Assembly (NCBI GenBank): GCA_900544475.1
Contig: UQVU01000093.1
Location: 1-7,107 of the forward strand
DNA from: an uncultured Butyricicoccus sp.
GTDB lineage: Bacteria; Bacillota; Clostridia; Oscillospirales; Butyricicoccaceae
Length of the DNA stretch: 7,107 bases
Direction of reading: 5' to 3'
Part shown: positions 1 through 5,151 of the stretch, piece after piece
How positions within the stretch are numbered: the stretch's first letter is position 1
Layout of the letters: every line of letters starts with the position of its first letter
Notes under the pieces: generated by a model
The model's input: only the letters and a program-made list of their open reading frames with translations
Told to the model about the DNA's origin: nothing
The model's database searches: none
Position numbers and translations under genes: made by a program

Positions 1-21
1 AAAAACGCCCCGGCGAATCCC

Positions 22-49
22 TTGACAAAGCCGAAGCGCGTGATATAAT
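22..49 (+). promoter_or_regulatory. sigma-A promoter of ncRNA copy 1
   Basis: The -35 box TTGACA (22-27) and the -10 box TATAAT (44-49) are both perfect consensus with a 16-bp spacer, and TG at 41-42 makes an extended -10. Transcription would start near 56-58, a few bases before the closing stem of the RNA. Confidence 0.85.
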
Positions 50-55
50 GTAGTT

Positions 56-290
56 ACAAAGGGACGCTGTTACAGCAGTCAGACCCTCATACAGTCATTT
101 TTTTAGATGACCGTTCGTGTGTCAGACGAGCGGTCATCGCGCATTTATGGACATTGCGAGCAGCAAAATTACTGCGCAAATCAAAAGCTGAAAGCCTTTC
201 TTCCACATTCGCATTCCCCTCCTTCCTGCCTCGAACCGCGGGAAAGGAAAAAGGGTCTGACCGCCATATGTAACAGCGTCCGTTTTGATT
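56..290 (+). ncRNA. candidate structured non-coding RNA, copy 1
   Basis: No protein is evident, and I do not recognise the RNA family. Visible helices: P1, perfect 13 bp (62-74 with 269-281); P2, 9 bp (78-86 with 253-261), separated from P1 by an asymmetric internal loop; P3, a 12-bp hairpin with one G-U pair (106-117 with 127-138). A pyrimidine-rich single-stranded candidate stretch holds CCTCCTT (218-224). The conserved CCTCGAACCG (229-238) can fold into a small hairpin with the purines after it. P1 is followed by GTTTTGATT, so P1 may double as a weak intrinsic terminator. Closing stem, large interior and ~235 nt length are reminiscent of global regulators such as 6S RNA, but I see no sequence match to 6S RNA, SRP RNA, tmRNA or RNase P RNA. 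Transcription itself is inferred from the promoter. Confidence 0.7.
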
Positions 291-317
291 ATATCACACG
301 CTGTCGAACTCTGTCAA
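288..317 (-). promoter_or_regulatory. antisense sigma-A promoter in the right end of copy 1
   Basis: Reading the minus strand, TTGACA (317-312) and TATAAT (293-288) are perfect consensus boxes with an 18-bp spacer, and TGA directly before TATAAT gives an extended -10. It would transcribe the whole of copy 1 backwards, starting near 281. It exists because the unit ends are inverted copies of each other. In copy 2 the same boxes (641-636 and 627-622) are only 8 bp apart, because 10 bp present in copy 1 are absent, so the antisense promoter there has lost correct spacing. Confidence 0.6.
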
Positions 318-354
318 TTTACCGGAGAGCGCAAAAGCGCCCCGGCCTTATCCC

Positions 355-384
355 TTGACAAAGCCGAAGCGCGTGATATATAAT
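355..384 (+). promoter_or_regulatory. sigma-A promoter of ncRNA copy 2
   Basis: TTGACA (355-360) and TATAAT (379-384) are separated by 18 bp; an extra TA relative to copy 1 lengthens the spacer. A TATATA alternative (377-382) keeps the 16-bp spacing and the extended TG of copy 1. Start expected near 391. That both copies keep their own consensus promoter suggests both are expressed. Confidence 0.8.
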
Positions 385-390
385 ACAGAT

Positions 391-624
391 AAGAAGGGAC
401 GCTGTTACAGCAGTCGAACCCATGCATAGTCACTTTAATTTGATGACCGTTTGGATTGCAGCCGGACGGTCATCGCGCTTTTATGAAGCAACTGCACAGT
501 ACAATGACCGCACAGATAAAAAGCTCGAAGGCTTTCTTCTTCATTTGCGCCACCTCCTCTCCTCCTCGAACCGAGGGAGAAAGAAAAGGTTCGACCGCCA
601 TATGTAACAGCGTCCGTTTTGATT
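391..624 (+). ncRNA. candidate structured non-coding RNA, copy 2
   Basis: Second copy of the structured RNA. P1 is identical (397-409 with 603-615). P2 is 8 bp, GTCGAACC (413-420) with GGTTCGAC (588-595); relative to copy 1, two adjacent positions changed on both sides so that pairing is kept. P3 is 13 bp (442-454 with 462-474), with changes that keep Watson-Crick or G-U pairing and a different 7-nt loop. A hairpin AAAGCT-CGAA-GGCTTT follows. The region CACCTCCTCTCCTCC (551-565) contains the anti-Shine-Dalgarno core CACCTCCT and is partly hidden in a hairpin with GAGGGAG around CCTCGAACCG (564-573). Regions outside the helices and conserved boxes diverge freely. Function unknown; a regulatory RNA is the simplest reading. 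Confidence 0.7.
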
Positions 625-645
625 ATATCACACGCTGTCAATTTT

Positions 646-676
646 GCCGCCCTTCGGGGCGGCTTTCGTCTGTTTT
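646..676 (+). terminator. intrinsic terminator after the ncRNA pair
   Basis: GCCGCCC (646-652), a TTCG tetraloop and GGGCGGC (657-663) form a perfect 7-bp stem followed by TTTCGTCTGTTTT. Its position and strand fit termination of ncRNA copy 2. No comparable hairpin with a U tract closes copy 1, so copy 1 may read through unless its P1 stem terminates it. Confidence 0.7.
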
Positions 677-689
677 CTCATACAGATAC

Positions 690-720
690 AAAAAGAGCTG
701 AAACCTTACGATTTCAGCTC
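690..720 (-). terminator. intrinsic terminator of tRNA-Ser
   Basis: On the minus strand GAGCTGAAA (720-712) pairs perfectly with TTTCAGCTC (703-695) around an 8-nt loop and is followed by five U (694-690). It begins 5 bases beyond the tRNA 3' end. The plus strand also has a short T run after the hairpin, so it may work in both directions. Confidence 0.85.
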
Positions 721-725
721 ACTTT

Positions 726-816
726 TGGCGGAGAGTTAGGGATTTGAACCCTAGAGACGCTCATCACGCCTACACGATTTCCAATCGTGCGCCTTCGACC
801 ACTCAGCCAACTCTCC
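726..816 (-). tRNA. tRNA-Ser (anticodon GGA)
   Basis: Minus-strand tRNA of 91 nt including an encoded CCA (728-726). The acceptor stem GGAGAGT (816-810) pairs with ACTCTCC, followed by discriminator G. The anticodon stem CACGA/TCGTG encloses the loop TTGGAAA with anticodon GGA (782-780), which reads UCC and UCU serine codons. A long variable arm follows, as in class II tRNAs such as tRNA-Ser, and the T arm has the usual GGTTCAAATCC. It appears to be a single-gene unit with its own promoter and terminator. Confidence 0.97.
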
Positions 817-866
817 ATCTTGTTAAGTTGTTTGTTCGTCGGTGTCAACCGCAGCGAACAATATGT

Positions 867-895
867 ATTATACAGACGTTTTGCCGTTTCGTCAA
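867..895 (-). promoter_or_regulatory. promoter of tRNA-Ser
   Basis: On the minus strand TTGACG (895-890) and TATAAT (872-867) are separated by 17 bp, a near-perfect sigma-A promoter. Transcription would start near 860, giving a ~44-nt 5' leader before the mature tRNA. Confidence 0.85.
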
Positions 896-928
896 TAGTT
901 TTTTCGAAATTTTTTAAAAAATTTTTTT

Positions 929-957
929 GAGGGGGAAATCGGGCGTATTTCCCCCTC
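929..957 (-). terminator. hairpin downstream of the LysR gene, probable terminator
   Basis: A perfect 11-bp stem, GAGGGGGAAAT (929-939) with ATTTCCCCCTC (947-957), has a 7-nt loop and lies 30 bp past the LysR stop codon. On the minus strand it is followed by seven A then six T rather than an immediate T run, so it is an imperfect intrinsic terminator. The AT-only block 907-928 separates it from the tRNA promoter. Confidence 0.6.
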
Positions 958-987
958 TTTGAAGTCCCCCGAAAAGCGCCTCCAAAA

Positions 988-1872
988 TCACTTATCCTCC
1001 TGCTCGGCGAAGCGCACGAACTCGTCCATCTCGCGGGTGCGCCACTTCTCCTTGTGGCAGAAAATCTGGCGGTAGAGCGAGATGTAGCAGTCCGCGACCG
1101 AGAGGCGCACCAGCTTGCCCTGCCGGACGCTGCTCTCGACCGCGTACCACGGCAGGAAGGAAACGCCCCGGTCTATTTCGAGCATTCGAATAAGGAACGA
1201 GGTATCGCTGCACTCAAGCGAGGGCGTCAGGATACAGCGCCGCGCGGCGAGGCGTCGGTTGAGCACGCGGCGGTAGTTATCCTGCTCGGTCAGGAAGAAC
1301 GGATACTGCACGAGCTCCTCGGTCGTCAGCTCGCGTCCGCCGAGCGCTTCCCCGAGCGAGGCCGACGCCACGAAAACGATCTCCTCGCGCTGCTCCATCA
1401 GCTTGTGCCAGTTGTTGCTGTAAAGCGGCTCATCGAGCACATATATCATATCCAGCTCGCCGCGCTCCATCTGCTCGATCAGCTCCTCCGGCTCGCCTAC
1501 CGTGATATGGATGGAAACCTTGGGGTGATGCTGACGGTAGCGGTGCAGCACGGCCGGCAGCTTGAGGCAGGTCAGCGACTCGATCGTACCGATATGCAGC
1601 GTGCCGTGCAGCTCGGTCGTGGCCGCGACCGACATCCGCGCCTGATTGACCTGGCTGATGACGTCGCACGCATGGCTGAAAAACCGCTCGCCGGTGTCGG
1701 TCAGCGCGATGCGCTTGCCCATGCGGTCGAACAGGCGCGTGTTCAGCTCCTCCTCCAGCTGGCGTATCTGCACGGTCACAGCCGACTGCGAGTAGCCGAG
1801 GCTCTCCGCCGCACGCGAAAAACTCTTGAACTGCGCGACACGGATGAATGTCGCAAGCTGCCGGATTTCCAT
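988..1872 (-). CDS. LysR-family transcriptional regulator
   Basis: A 294-residue protein of usual LysR length. Residues 1-60 are the winged helix-turn-helix: MEIRQLATFIRVAQ, then FSRAAESLGYSQSAVTVQIR (helix-turn-helix core) and LFDRMGKRIALTDTGE (wing). Residues ~89-290 form the periplasmic-binding-protein-like effector domain, with HGTLHIGTIES starting its first strand and RGVSFLPWYAV near the end. It should bind DNA in the cytosol and respond to a small molecule. The start at 1872 is backed by GGGAGGG (1885-1879) six bases upstream and by the family's typical N terminus. It is divergent from a serine transporter/dehydratase operon, the classic LysR arrangement, so control of that operon, perhaps with serine or a metabolite as effector, is inferred. 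The ligand cannot be read from the sequence. Confidence 0.93.
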   Translation of the reverse strand: MEIRQLATFIRVAQFKSFSRAAESLGYSQSAVTVQIRQLEEELNTRLFDRMGKRIALTDTGERFFSHACDVISQVNQARMSVAATTELHGTLHIGTIESLTCLKLPAVLHRYRQHHPKVSIHITVGEPEELIEQMERGELDMIYVLDEPLYSNNWHKLMEQREEIVFVASASLGEALGGRELTTEELVQYPFFLTEQDNYRRVLNRRLAARRCILTPSLECSDTSFLIRMLEIDRGVSFLPWYAVESSVRQGKLVRLSVADCYISLYRQIFCHKEKWRTREMDEFVRFAEQEDK

Positions 1873-1921
1873 AGTCCGCCCTCCCTTTTTTCGTGTTATT
1901 ATCTTTTTTTATCGAAATAAT

Positions 1922-1958
1922 CAAATATATGAATTTGACTTAATTCTATAAACAGAAT
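1922..1958. promoter_or_regulatory. candidate LysR operator: two dyads 21 bp apart
   Basis: Two 16-bp inverted repeats with the same design, 5-bp arms and a 6-bp core: CAAAT-N6-ATTTG (1922-1937) and ATTCT-N6-AGAAT (1943-1958). The second contains a T-N11-A LysR-type box (T1944, A1956). Their centres are 21 bp apart, two helical turns, as expected for LysR dimers on one DNA face. A weaker dyad, TTAT-N4-ATAA, lies at 1909-1920. The dyads overlap the -35 of the operon promoter and both -10 boxes, which suggests repression or autorepression. The assignment to this LysR protein is inferred. Confidence 0.45.
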
Positions 1959-1963
1959 ATACT
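1935..1963 (+). promoter_or_regulatory. promoter of the serine transporter-sdaAB-sdaAA operon
   Basis: TTGACT (1935-1940) and TATACT (1958-1963) are one mismatch each from consensus with an ideal 17-bp spacer. Transcription would start near 1970, leaving a ~258-nt leader. Its -10 overlaps the -10 of the opposing LysR promoter by two bases, so the two polymerase footprints should exclude each other. Confidence 0.7.
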
Positions 1964-1982
1964 AATTTCAGAAACGGGTCAA
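1954..1982 (-). promoter_or_regulatory. promoter of the LysR regulator gene
   Basis: On the minus strand TTGACC (1982-1977) and TATTCT (1959-1954) have a 17-bp spacer. Start near 1947, giving a ~75-nt leader before the LysR ATG. It shares DNA with the operon promoter. Confidence 0.65.
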
Positions 1983-2037
1983 GATTTTATTTGGAAGTTT
2001 ACCACAGAATTTTTCTTTTGTAAGCTGTTCACAAAAA

Positions 2038-2087
2038 ACCGCACGCATTTTACAGCGATTTGCATGAAAATCCGAGCGGTCTTTTTT
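2038..2087 (+). terminator. attenuator-like hairpin in the operon leader
   Basis: ACCGC (2038-2042) pairs with GCGGT (2076-2080), and inside this ATTTT (2047-2051) pairs with AAAAT (2067-2071). The stem is followed by C and six T (2082-2087). It lies ~70 nt after the predicted start and ~140 nt before the first gene, where a conditional terminator would sit. I see no T-box or known riboswitch core. The two-part stem is moderate in strength, so this could be an incidental fold. Confidence 0.4.
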
Positions 2088-2126
2088 ATGCAGAGGGCAG
2101 GAAACGGGAAAACTTCCGGGGCACGC

Positions 2127-2204
2127 GCGCATTTTCTGCGGTCACTGAAATGCGCACGCTGTCCGCTTCACAAGGACGACGCCGCAGGGGAAAACAGCGG
2201 CGTC
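2127..2204 (+). other. two strong hairpins in the leader just before the transporter gene
   Basis: First hairpin: GCGCATTT (2127-2134) with AAATGCGC (2148-2155), perfect 8 bp with a 13-nt loop. Second: GACGCCGC (2178-2185) with GCGGCGTC (2197-2204), perfect 8 bp with an 11-nt loop that contains AGGGG. The second ends 6 bases before the AAGGAGG ribosome binding site (2211-2217). There is no U tract after either, so a role in mRNA stability or translation is more likely than termination. No open frame with a good ribosome binding site is seen in this leader. Confidence 0.55.
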
Positions 2205-2227
2205 AAAAACAAGGAGGAAAAAAAGTT

Positions 2228-3445
2228 ATGGAAGAAAAGAAAAAGTTCAAGCTCGGGCTGCTGCCCAAGCTCATCATCGCCATCATCGTCGGCATCCTGT
2301 TCGGCCAGTTCCTGCCGGAGGGCTTCTGCCGCTTTGTGGTAACGCTCTCGTCGTTCTTCAGCCAGTTCCTGTCGTTCATCATTCCGCTGATGATCCTCGC
2401 CTACGTTACCATGGGTATCGCGAACCTCAAGAGCGGCGCGGGCAAGCTGCTGCTCATCACGGTCGCTCTCGCTTACTGCTCGACCCTCATCGCCGGCTCG
2501 GCTTCGTTCTTCGTGTCCGACACCCTGTTCCCGCACTTCATGAGCGCCGATGCGCTCGACAAGATCGCCGCGACCGCCGGCAACTCGCTTGAGCCGTACT
2601 TCAGCCTGGAAATCCCGACCCTCATGAACACGCTGTCCGCTGTCGTTCTGGCGTTCGTACTCGGCCTGTGCCTGTCCAGCCTGCGCGGCAAGACCATCGG
2701 CGACACCCTGTACAACGGCGTGTCCGACTTCTCCGGCATCATCGACTGCGTGCTCCACTCGGTCATTATCCCGCTGCTCCCGCTCTACATCTGCGGCACC
2801 TTCACCGACATGACCAAGTCCGGCAAGACCTTCGCCATCCTCGGCATTCTCTGGAAGGTATTCATCGTCGTTATCATCATGCACCTCATCTGCATCTGCA
2901 TCCAGTTCGTCATCGCGGGCCTTATCAGCCACAAGAACCCGCTGACCCTCATCCGCAACCAGATTCCGGGCTATGCGACCGCGCTGGGCACCCAGTCCTC
3001 GGCCGCTACCATCCCGGTAAACCTCCAGTGCGCAGAGGCGGACGGCGTTTCCGCTGAAATCCGCAACTTTACCGTTCCGCTGTGCGCGAATATCCACATG
3101 GCAGGCTCGATGATCACCATCACCGCCTGCGCGACCGCAGTCTGCCTGATGAACCAGCTGCCGATCTCCATCGGCACGGTCATTCCGTTCATCATGACCC
3201 TCGGCATCGCCATGGTAGCCTCCCCCGGCGCTCCCGGCGGCTCCATCATGACCGCGCTCCCCTTCCTGTACATGATCTTCGGCACCGAGGCCGGCGACCC
3301 GAGCGGCCCGATCTGCGCCATCATGGTTGCGCTGTACATCACGCAGGACTCCTTCGGCACCGCCTGCAACGTTTCCGGCGACAACGCCATCGGCGTCATC
3401 GTAGAGACCATCTACCGCAAGTTTATCTGCAAGCCTTCCAAATAA
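2228..3445 (+). CDS. dicarboxylate/amino acid:cation symporter, probable serine (neutral amino acid) importer
   Basis: A 405-residue multi-pass membrane protein of the GltP/SLC1 family, expected to co-transport an amino acid with cations. Visible family parts: first membrane segment ~11-30; re-entrant loop HP1 with GTQSSAATIP (254-263); the family's NMDGT region as NIHMAGS (288-294); HP2 with ASPGAPGGS (331-339); last helix with D374, T378, N381 and D385. By my alignment to GltPh these match D394, T398, N401 and D405, which bind substrate amino group and cation. The position of GltPh R397, which holds the side-chain carboxylate of aspartate, is G377, so a neutral substrate is predicted. With sdaAB-sdaAA directly downstream, serine is the best guess; threonine or alanine remain possible. 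The frame is open upstream to 2060, but I chose 2228 because AAGGAGG lies 10 bases before it, the earlier part is basic and low-complexity, and family proteins start near this point. Confidence 0.88.
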   Translation: MEEKKKFKLGLLPKLIIAIIVGILFGQFLPEGFCRFVVTLSSFFSQFLSFIIPLMILAYVTMGIANLKSGAGKLLLITVALAYCSTLIAGSASFFVSDTLFPHFMSADALDKIAATAGNSLEPYFSLEIPTLMNTLSAVVLAFVLGLCLSSLRGKTIGDTLYNGVSDFSGIIDCVLHSVIIPLLPLYICGTFTDMTKSGKTFAILGILWKVFIVVIIMHLICICIQFVIAGLISHKNPLTLIRNQIPGYATALGTQSSAATIPVNLQCAEADGVSAEIRNFTVPLCANIHMAGSMITITACATAVCLMNQLPISIGTVIPFIMTLGIAMVASPGAPGGSIMTALPFLYMIFGTEAGDPSGPICAIMVALYITQDSFGTACNVSGDNAIGVIVETIYRKFICKPSK

Positions 3446-3457
3446 GGAGAGTCGCAA

Positions 3458-4126
3458 ATGTCCTTTATCAGTGTCTTTGATGTGCTGGGGCCGAACATGA
3501 TCGGTCCCTCCAGCTCACATACCGCCGGCGCGGCCGTTATCGCCTACCTCGCGCACAAAATGATCGCGCCGCCGCTCGTCAAGGCGGATTTCACCCTGTA
3601 TGGCTCGTTCGCCAAGACCTACCACGGCCACGGCACCGACCGCGCCCTGCTCGGCGGCATCATGGGTTTCTCGACCGACGACACCCGCATCCGCGACTCC
3701 TTCTCCATCGCGACCGAGCGCGGCCTTGCCTATTCGTTCACGCCGTGCGAGACCGAAACCGACGTTCACCCGAACACGGTTGACATCCGCATGGAGAACG
3801 CCGCCGGTCAGGTCATGACCATCCGCGGCGAGTCGCTCGGCGGCGGCAAGTGCCGCATCGCGCGCATCAACGGCGTCGAGGTCGATTTCACCGGCGAATA
3901 CAGCACGGTCATCGTCGTGCAGCAGGACAAGCCGGGCGTCGTCGCGCACATCACCAAGGTGCTCAGCGACAAGGGCGTAAACATCGCCTTCATGCGCCTG
4001 TTCCGCGAGGCGAAGGGACATACCGCCTACACCATCGTCGAGTCGGACGGCCGCTTCCCCGAGGGCATCGAGGAGCCGCTCCGCGACAACCCGAACGTCC
4101 GCGACGTCATGATTATCGAGCCGTAA
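3458..4126 (+). CDS. sdaAB: L-serine dehydratase, iron-sulfur-dependent, beta subunit
   Basis: A 222-residue beta subunit of the [4Fe-4S] L-serine dehydratase, which with the alpha subunit converts L-serine to pyruvate and ammonia in the cytosol. N-terminal domain motifs: GPNMIGPSSSHTAG (11-24), HGHGTDRALLGGIMGF (56-71) and ESLGGGKCRI (125-134). Residues ~149-222 are an ACT domain (VIVVQQDKPGVVAHITKVLS), the usual small-molecule-sensing module of this subunit. The gene starts 12 bases after the transporter stop with AAGGAGAG as ribosome binding site, so the genes are co-transcribed. Length and order (beta before alpha) are normal for Firmicutes. Confidence 0.97.
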   Translation: MSFISVFDVLGPNMIGPSSSHTAGAAVIAYLAHKMIAPPLVKADFTLYGSFAKTYHGHGTDRALLGGIMGFSTDDTRIRDSFSIATERGLAYSFTPCETETDVHPNTVDIRMENAAGQVMTIRGESLGGGKCRIARINGVEVDFTGEYSTVIVVQQDKPGVVAHITKVLSDKGVNIAFMRLFREAKGHTAYTIVESDGRFPEGIEEPLRDNPNVRDVMIIEP

Positions 4127-4142
4127 AGGAGGAGAGCAGAGT

Positions 4143-5012
4143 ATGGATTTCAAAAACGCATCCGAGCTGCTCGCGCTGTGCGCACAGCAGCAGCTTCCCA
4201 TCTCCGAAATCATGCGCCGCCGCGAATGCGAGCTGGGCGAGACCACGCGCGACGAGGTCACCCACCGCATGGCGCACGCGCTCGAGATCATGCGCTCTTC
4301 GGCGCTGACGCCGCTCAAGACACCCGTAAAGTCCATGGGCGGACTCATCGGCGGCGAGGCGAAAAAACTCGCGCAGCACGCCTCCGGAGGCCGCTCCATC
4401 TGCGGCGATGTGCTGCACAAGACGGCGGAGTACGCGATGGCGGTGCTCGAGGTCAACGCCTCGATGGGTCTTATCGTCGCCGCTCCGACGGCAGGCTCTG
4501 CCGGCGTGCTGCCGGGTATGCTGTTCGCGCTTCAGGACTGCTACAAGGTGTCGGACGAGCGGCTGCTCGACGCACTGTTCAACGCGGGCGCCATCGGCTA
4601 CCTCGCCATGCGCAACGCGACCGTCGCGGGCGCTGTCGGCGGCTGTCAGGCCGAGATCGGCGTTGCCTCCGCCATGGCGGCGAGCGCCGCGGTCGAGCTG
4701 ATGGGCGGCTCCCCCGAGCAGTGCCTTGACGCGGCGTCCACCGTGCTGATGAATATGCTCGGTCTGGTCTGCGACCCGGTCGGCGGTCTGGTCGAGTACC
4801 CCTGCCAGAACCGCAACGCGGCAGGCGTGGCGAACGCCCTCGTAGCCGCCGAGCTGTCGCTTGCCGGTATCCGCCAGTTCATCCCGTTCGACGAAATGCT
4901 CGACACGATGTACGCTGTCGGCCGCCGCATTCCGCTCGAGCTGCGCGAGACCGCCCTCGGCGGCTGCGCCACCACCCCGTCCGCCTGCGCAAAGTGCGGA
5001 CTGTGCGGGTAA
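4143..5012 (+). CDS. sdaAA: L-serine dehydratase, iron-sulfur-dependent, alpha subunit
   Basis: A 289-residue catalytic alpha subunit. Cluster ligands are recognisable as GGCQAEIG (C168), LVCDPVGG (C210) and EYPCQNRNA (C221). Their spacings of 42 and 11 residues equal those of C343, C385 and C396 in the Legionella enzyme. The SMGGLIGGEAKKL (64-76) and PTAGSAGVLPG (115-125) motifs are typical active-site segments. In the Legionella enzyme a C-terminal cysteine reaches into the active site as fourth cluster ligand; here the last 15 residues hold four cysteines (C275, C282, C285, C288), two as CGLC. A strong AAAGGAGGAG (4125-4134) serves as ribosome binding site, 16 bases after the sdaAB stop. 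It is the last gene of the operon, with a terminator ~60 bases on. Confidence 0.97.
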   Translation: MDFKNASELLALCAQQQLPISEIMRRRECELGETTRDEVTHRMAHALEIMRSSALTPLKTPVKSMGGLIGGEAKKLAQHASGGRSICGDVLHKTAEYAMAVLEVNASMGLIVAAPTAGSAGVLPGMLFALQDCYKVSDERLLDALFNAGAIGYLAMRNATVAGAVGGCQAEIGVASAMAASAAVELMGGSPEQCLDAASTVLMNMLGLVCDPVGGLVEYPCQNRNAAGVANALVAAELSLAGIRQFIPFDEMLDTMYAVGRRIPLELRETALGGCATTPSACAKCGLCG

Positions 5013-5072
5013 AACCACCGCAAAAGCAGTTCAATGCTATCTGATACACTTAAATCGAACACATCCTTTTCC

Positions 5073-5106
5073 GGACGCCCCATTTACTCCTCGGGGCGTC
5101 CTTTTT
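5073..5106 (+). terminator. intrinsic terminator of the serine operon
   Basis: GGACGCCCC (5073-5081) and GGGGCGTCC (5093-5101) form a perfect 9-bp stem with an 11-nt loop, followed by five T. It lies 61 bases beyond the sdaAA stop. Confidence 0.92.
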
Positions 5107-5151
5107 GATGTTACGCCCTGCCCGCGTCCTTTTTGATGTTACGCCCTGCCC
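5096..5151. repeat. exact 28-bp tandem duplication overlapping the operon terminator
   Basis: Positions 5096-5123 and 5124-5151 are identical 28-mers starting GCGTCCTTTTTGATG and ending ACGCCCTGCCC. The first copy includes the 3' arm and T run of the terminator, so the second copy is a spare half-terminator. The second copy runs into a palindrome, CGCCCT-GCCC-AGGGCG (5142-5157). It is best explained by slippage or unequal exchange. Confidence 0.95.

Larger units (their letters stand above)
1..645. repeat. tandem duplication of a ~334-bp unit with inverted-repeat ends
   Basis: Two head-to-tail copies of the same unit lie here, about 2-331 and 333-645. Landmarks recur at a period of 333-335 bp: TTGACA at 22 and 355, GGACGCTGTTACA at 62 and 397, its reverse complement at 269 and 603. 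The motif CGCCCCGGC also precedes both (6 and 338). Within each copy the left end and the reverse complement of the right end are alike over about 60 bp. Both read TTGACA, then a GCGTGATATAAT-like box, GGACGCTGTTACA and a GTC-containing arm, so the unit is a large imperfect palindrome with an asymmetric middle. The short open frames inside are in different frames in the two copies, which argues against a protein gene. It could be a tandem ncRNA gene or a MITE-like element; the pair-preserving differences favour a structured RNA. Confidence 0.85.

Noticed and set aside
1..645. CRISPR array
   Set aside because: There are only two ~334-bp copies with internal divergence, not short identical repeats with unique spacers.
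107..701. Short open frames in the first 700 bp, for example 107-358, 422-607 and 456-701
   Set aside because: They fall inside the structured RNA units, are in different frames in the two copies, lack ribosome binding sites and resemble no protein family.
1054..1920. Long plus-strand open frame opposite the LysR gene
   Set aside because: It is the antisense shadow of a GC-rich, clearly recognisable LysR gene; its translation is Arg/His/Leu-rich with no family features.
2018..2034. Possible catabolite-repression (cre-like) dyad TTGTAAGCTGTTCACAA in the operon leader
   Set aside because: It deviates from the cre consensus at several conserved positions and its arms match only at the ends; not enough to call a site.
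2060..2227. Upstream extension of the transporter frame to 2060
   Set aside because: It has no ribosome binding site, is basic and low-complexity, runs through leader hairpins, and would put 56 non-family residues before a good start with AAGGAGG.
2168..3457. 429-codon minus-strand open frame opposite the transporter
   Set aside because: Antisense shadow of a GC-rich membrane protein gene; composition is Asp/Glu/Arg/Gly-rich without recognisable domains.
726..5012. Functional link between tRNA-Ser and the serine operon
   Set aside because: The tRNA has its own promoter and terminator on the opposite strand from the serine operon; shared relation to serine is most simply coincidence.
3515..5018. 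Minus-strand open frames opposite sdaAB and sdaAA (3515-4456 and 4113-5018)
   Set aside because: They overlap well-identified plus-strand genes and look like shadows of high GC3 codon use.
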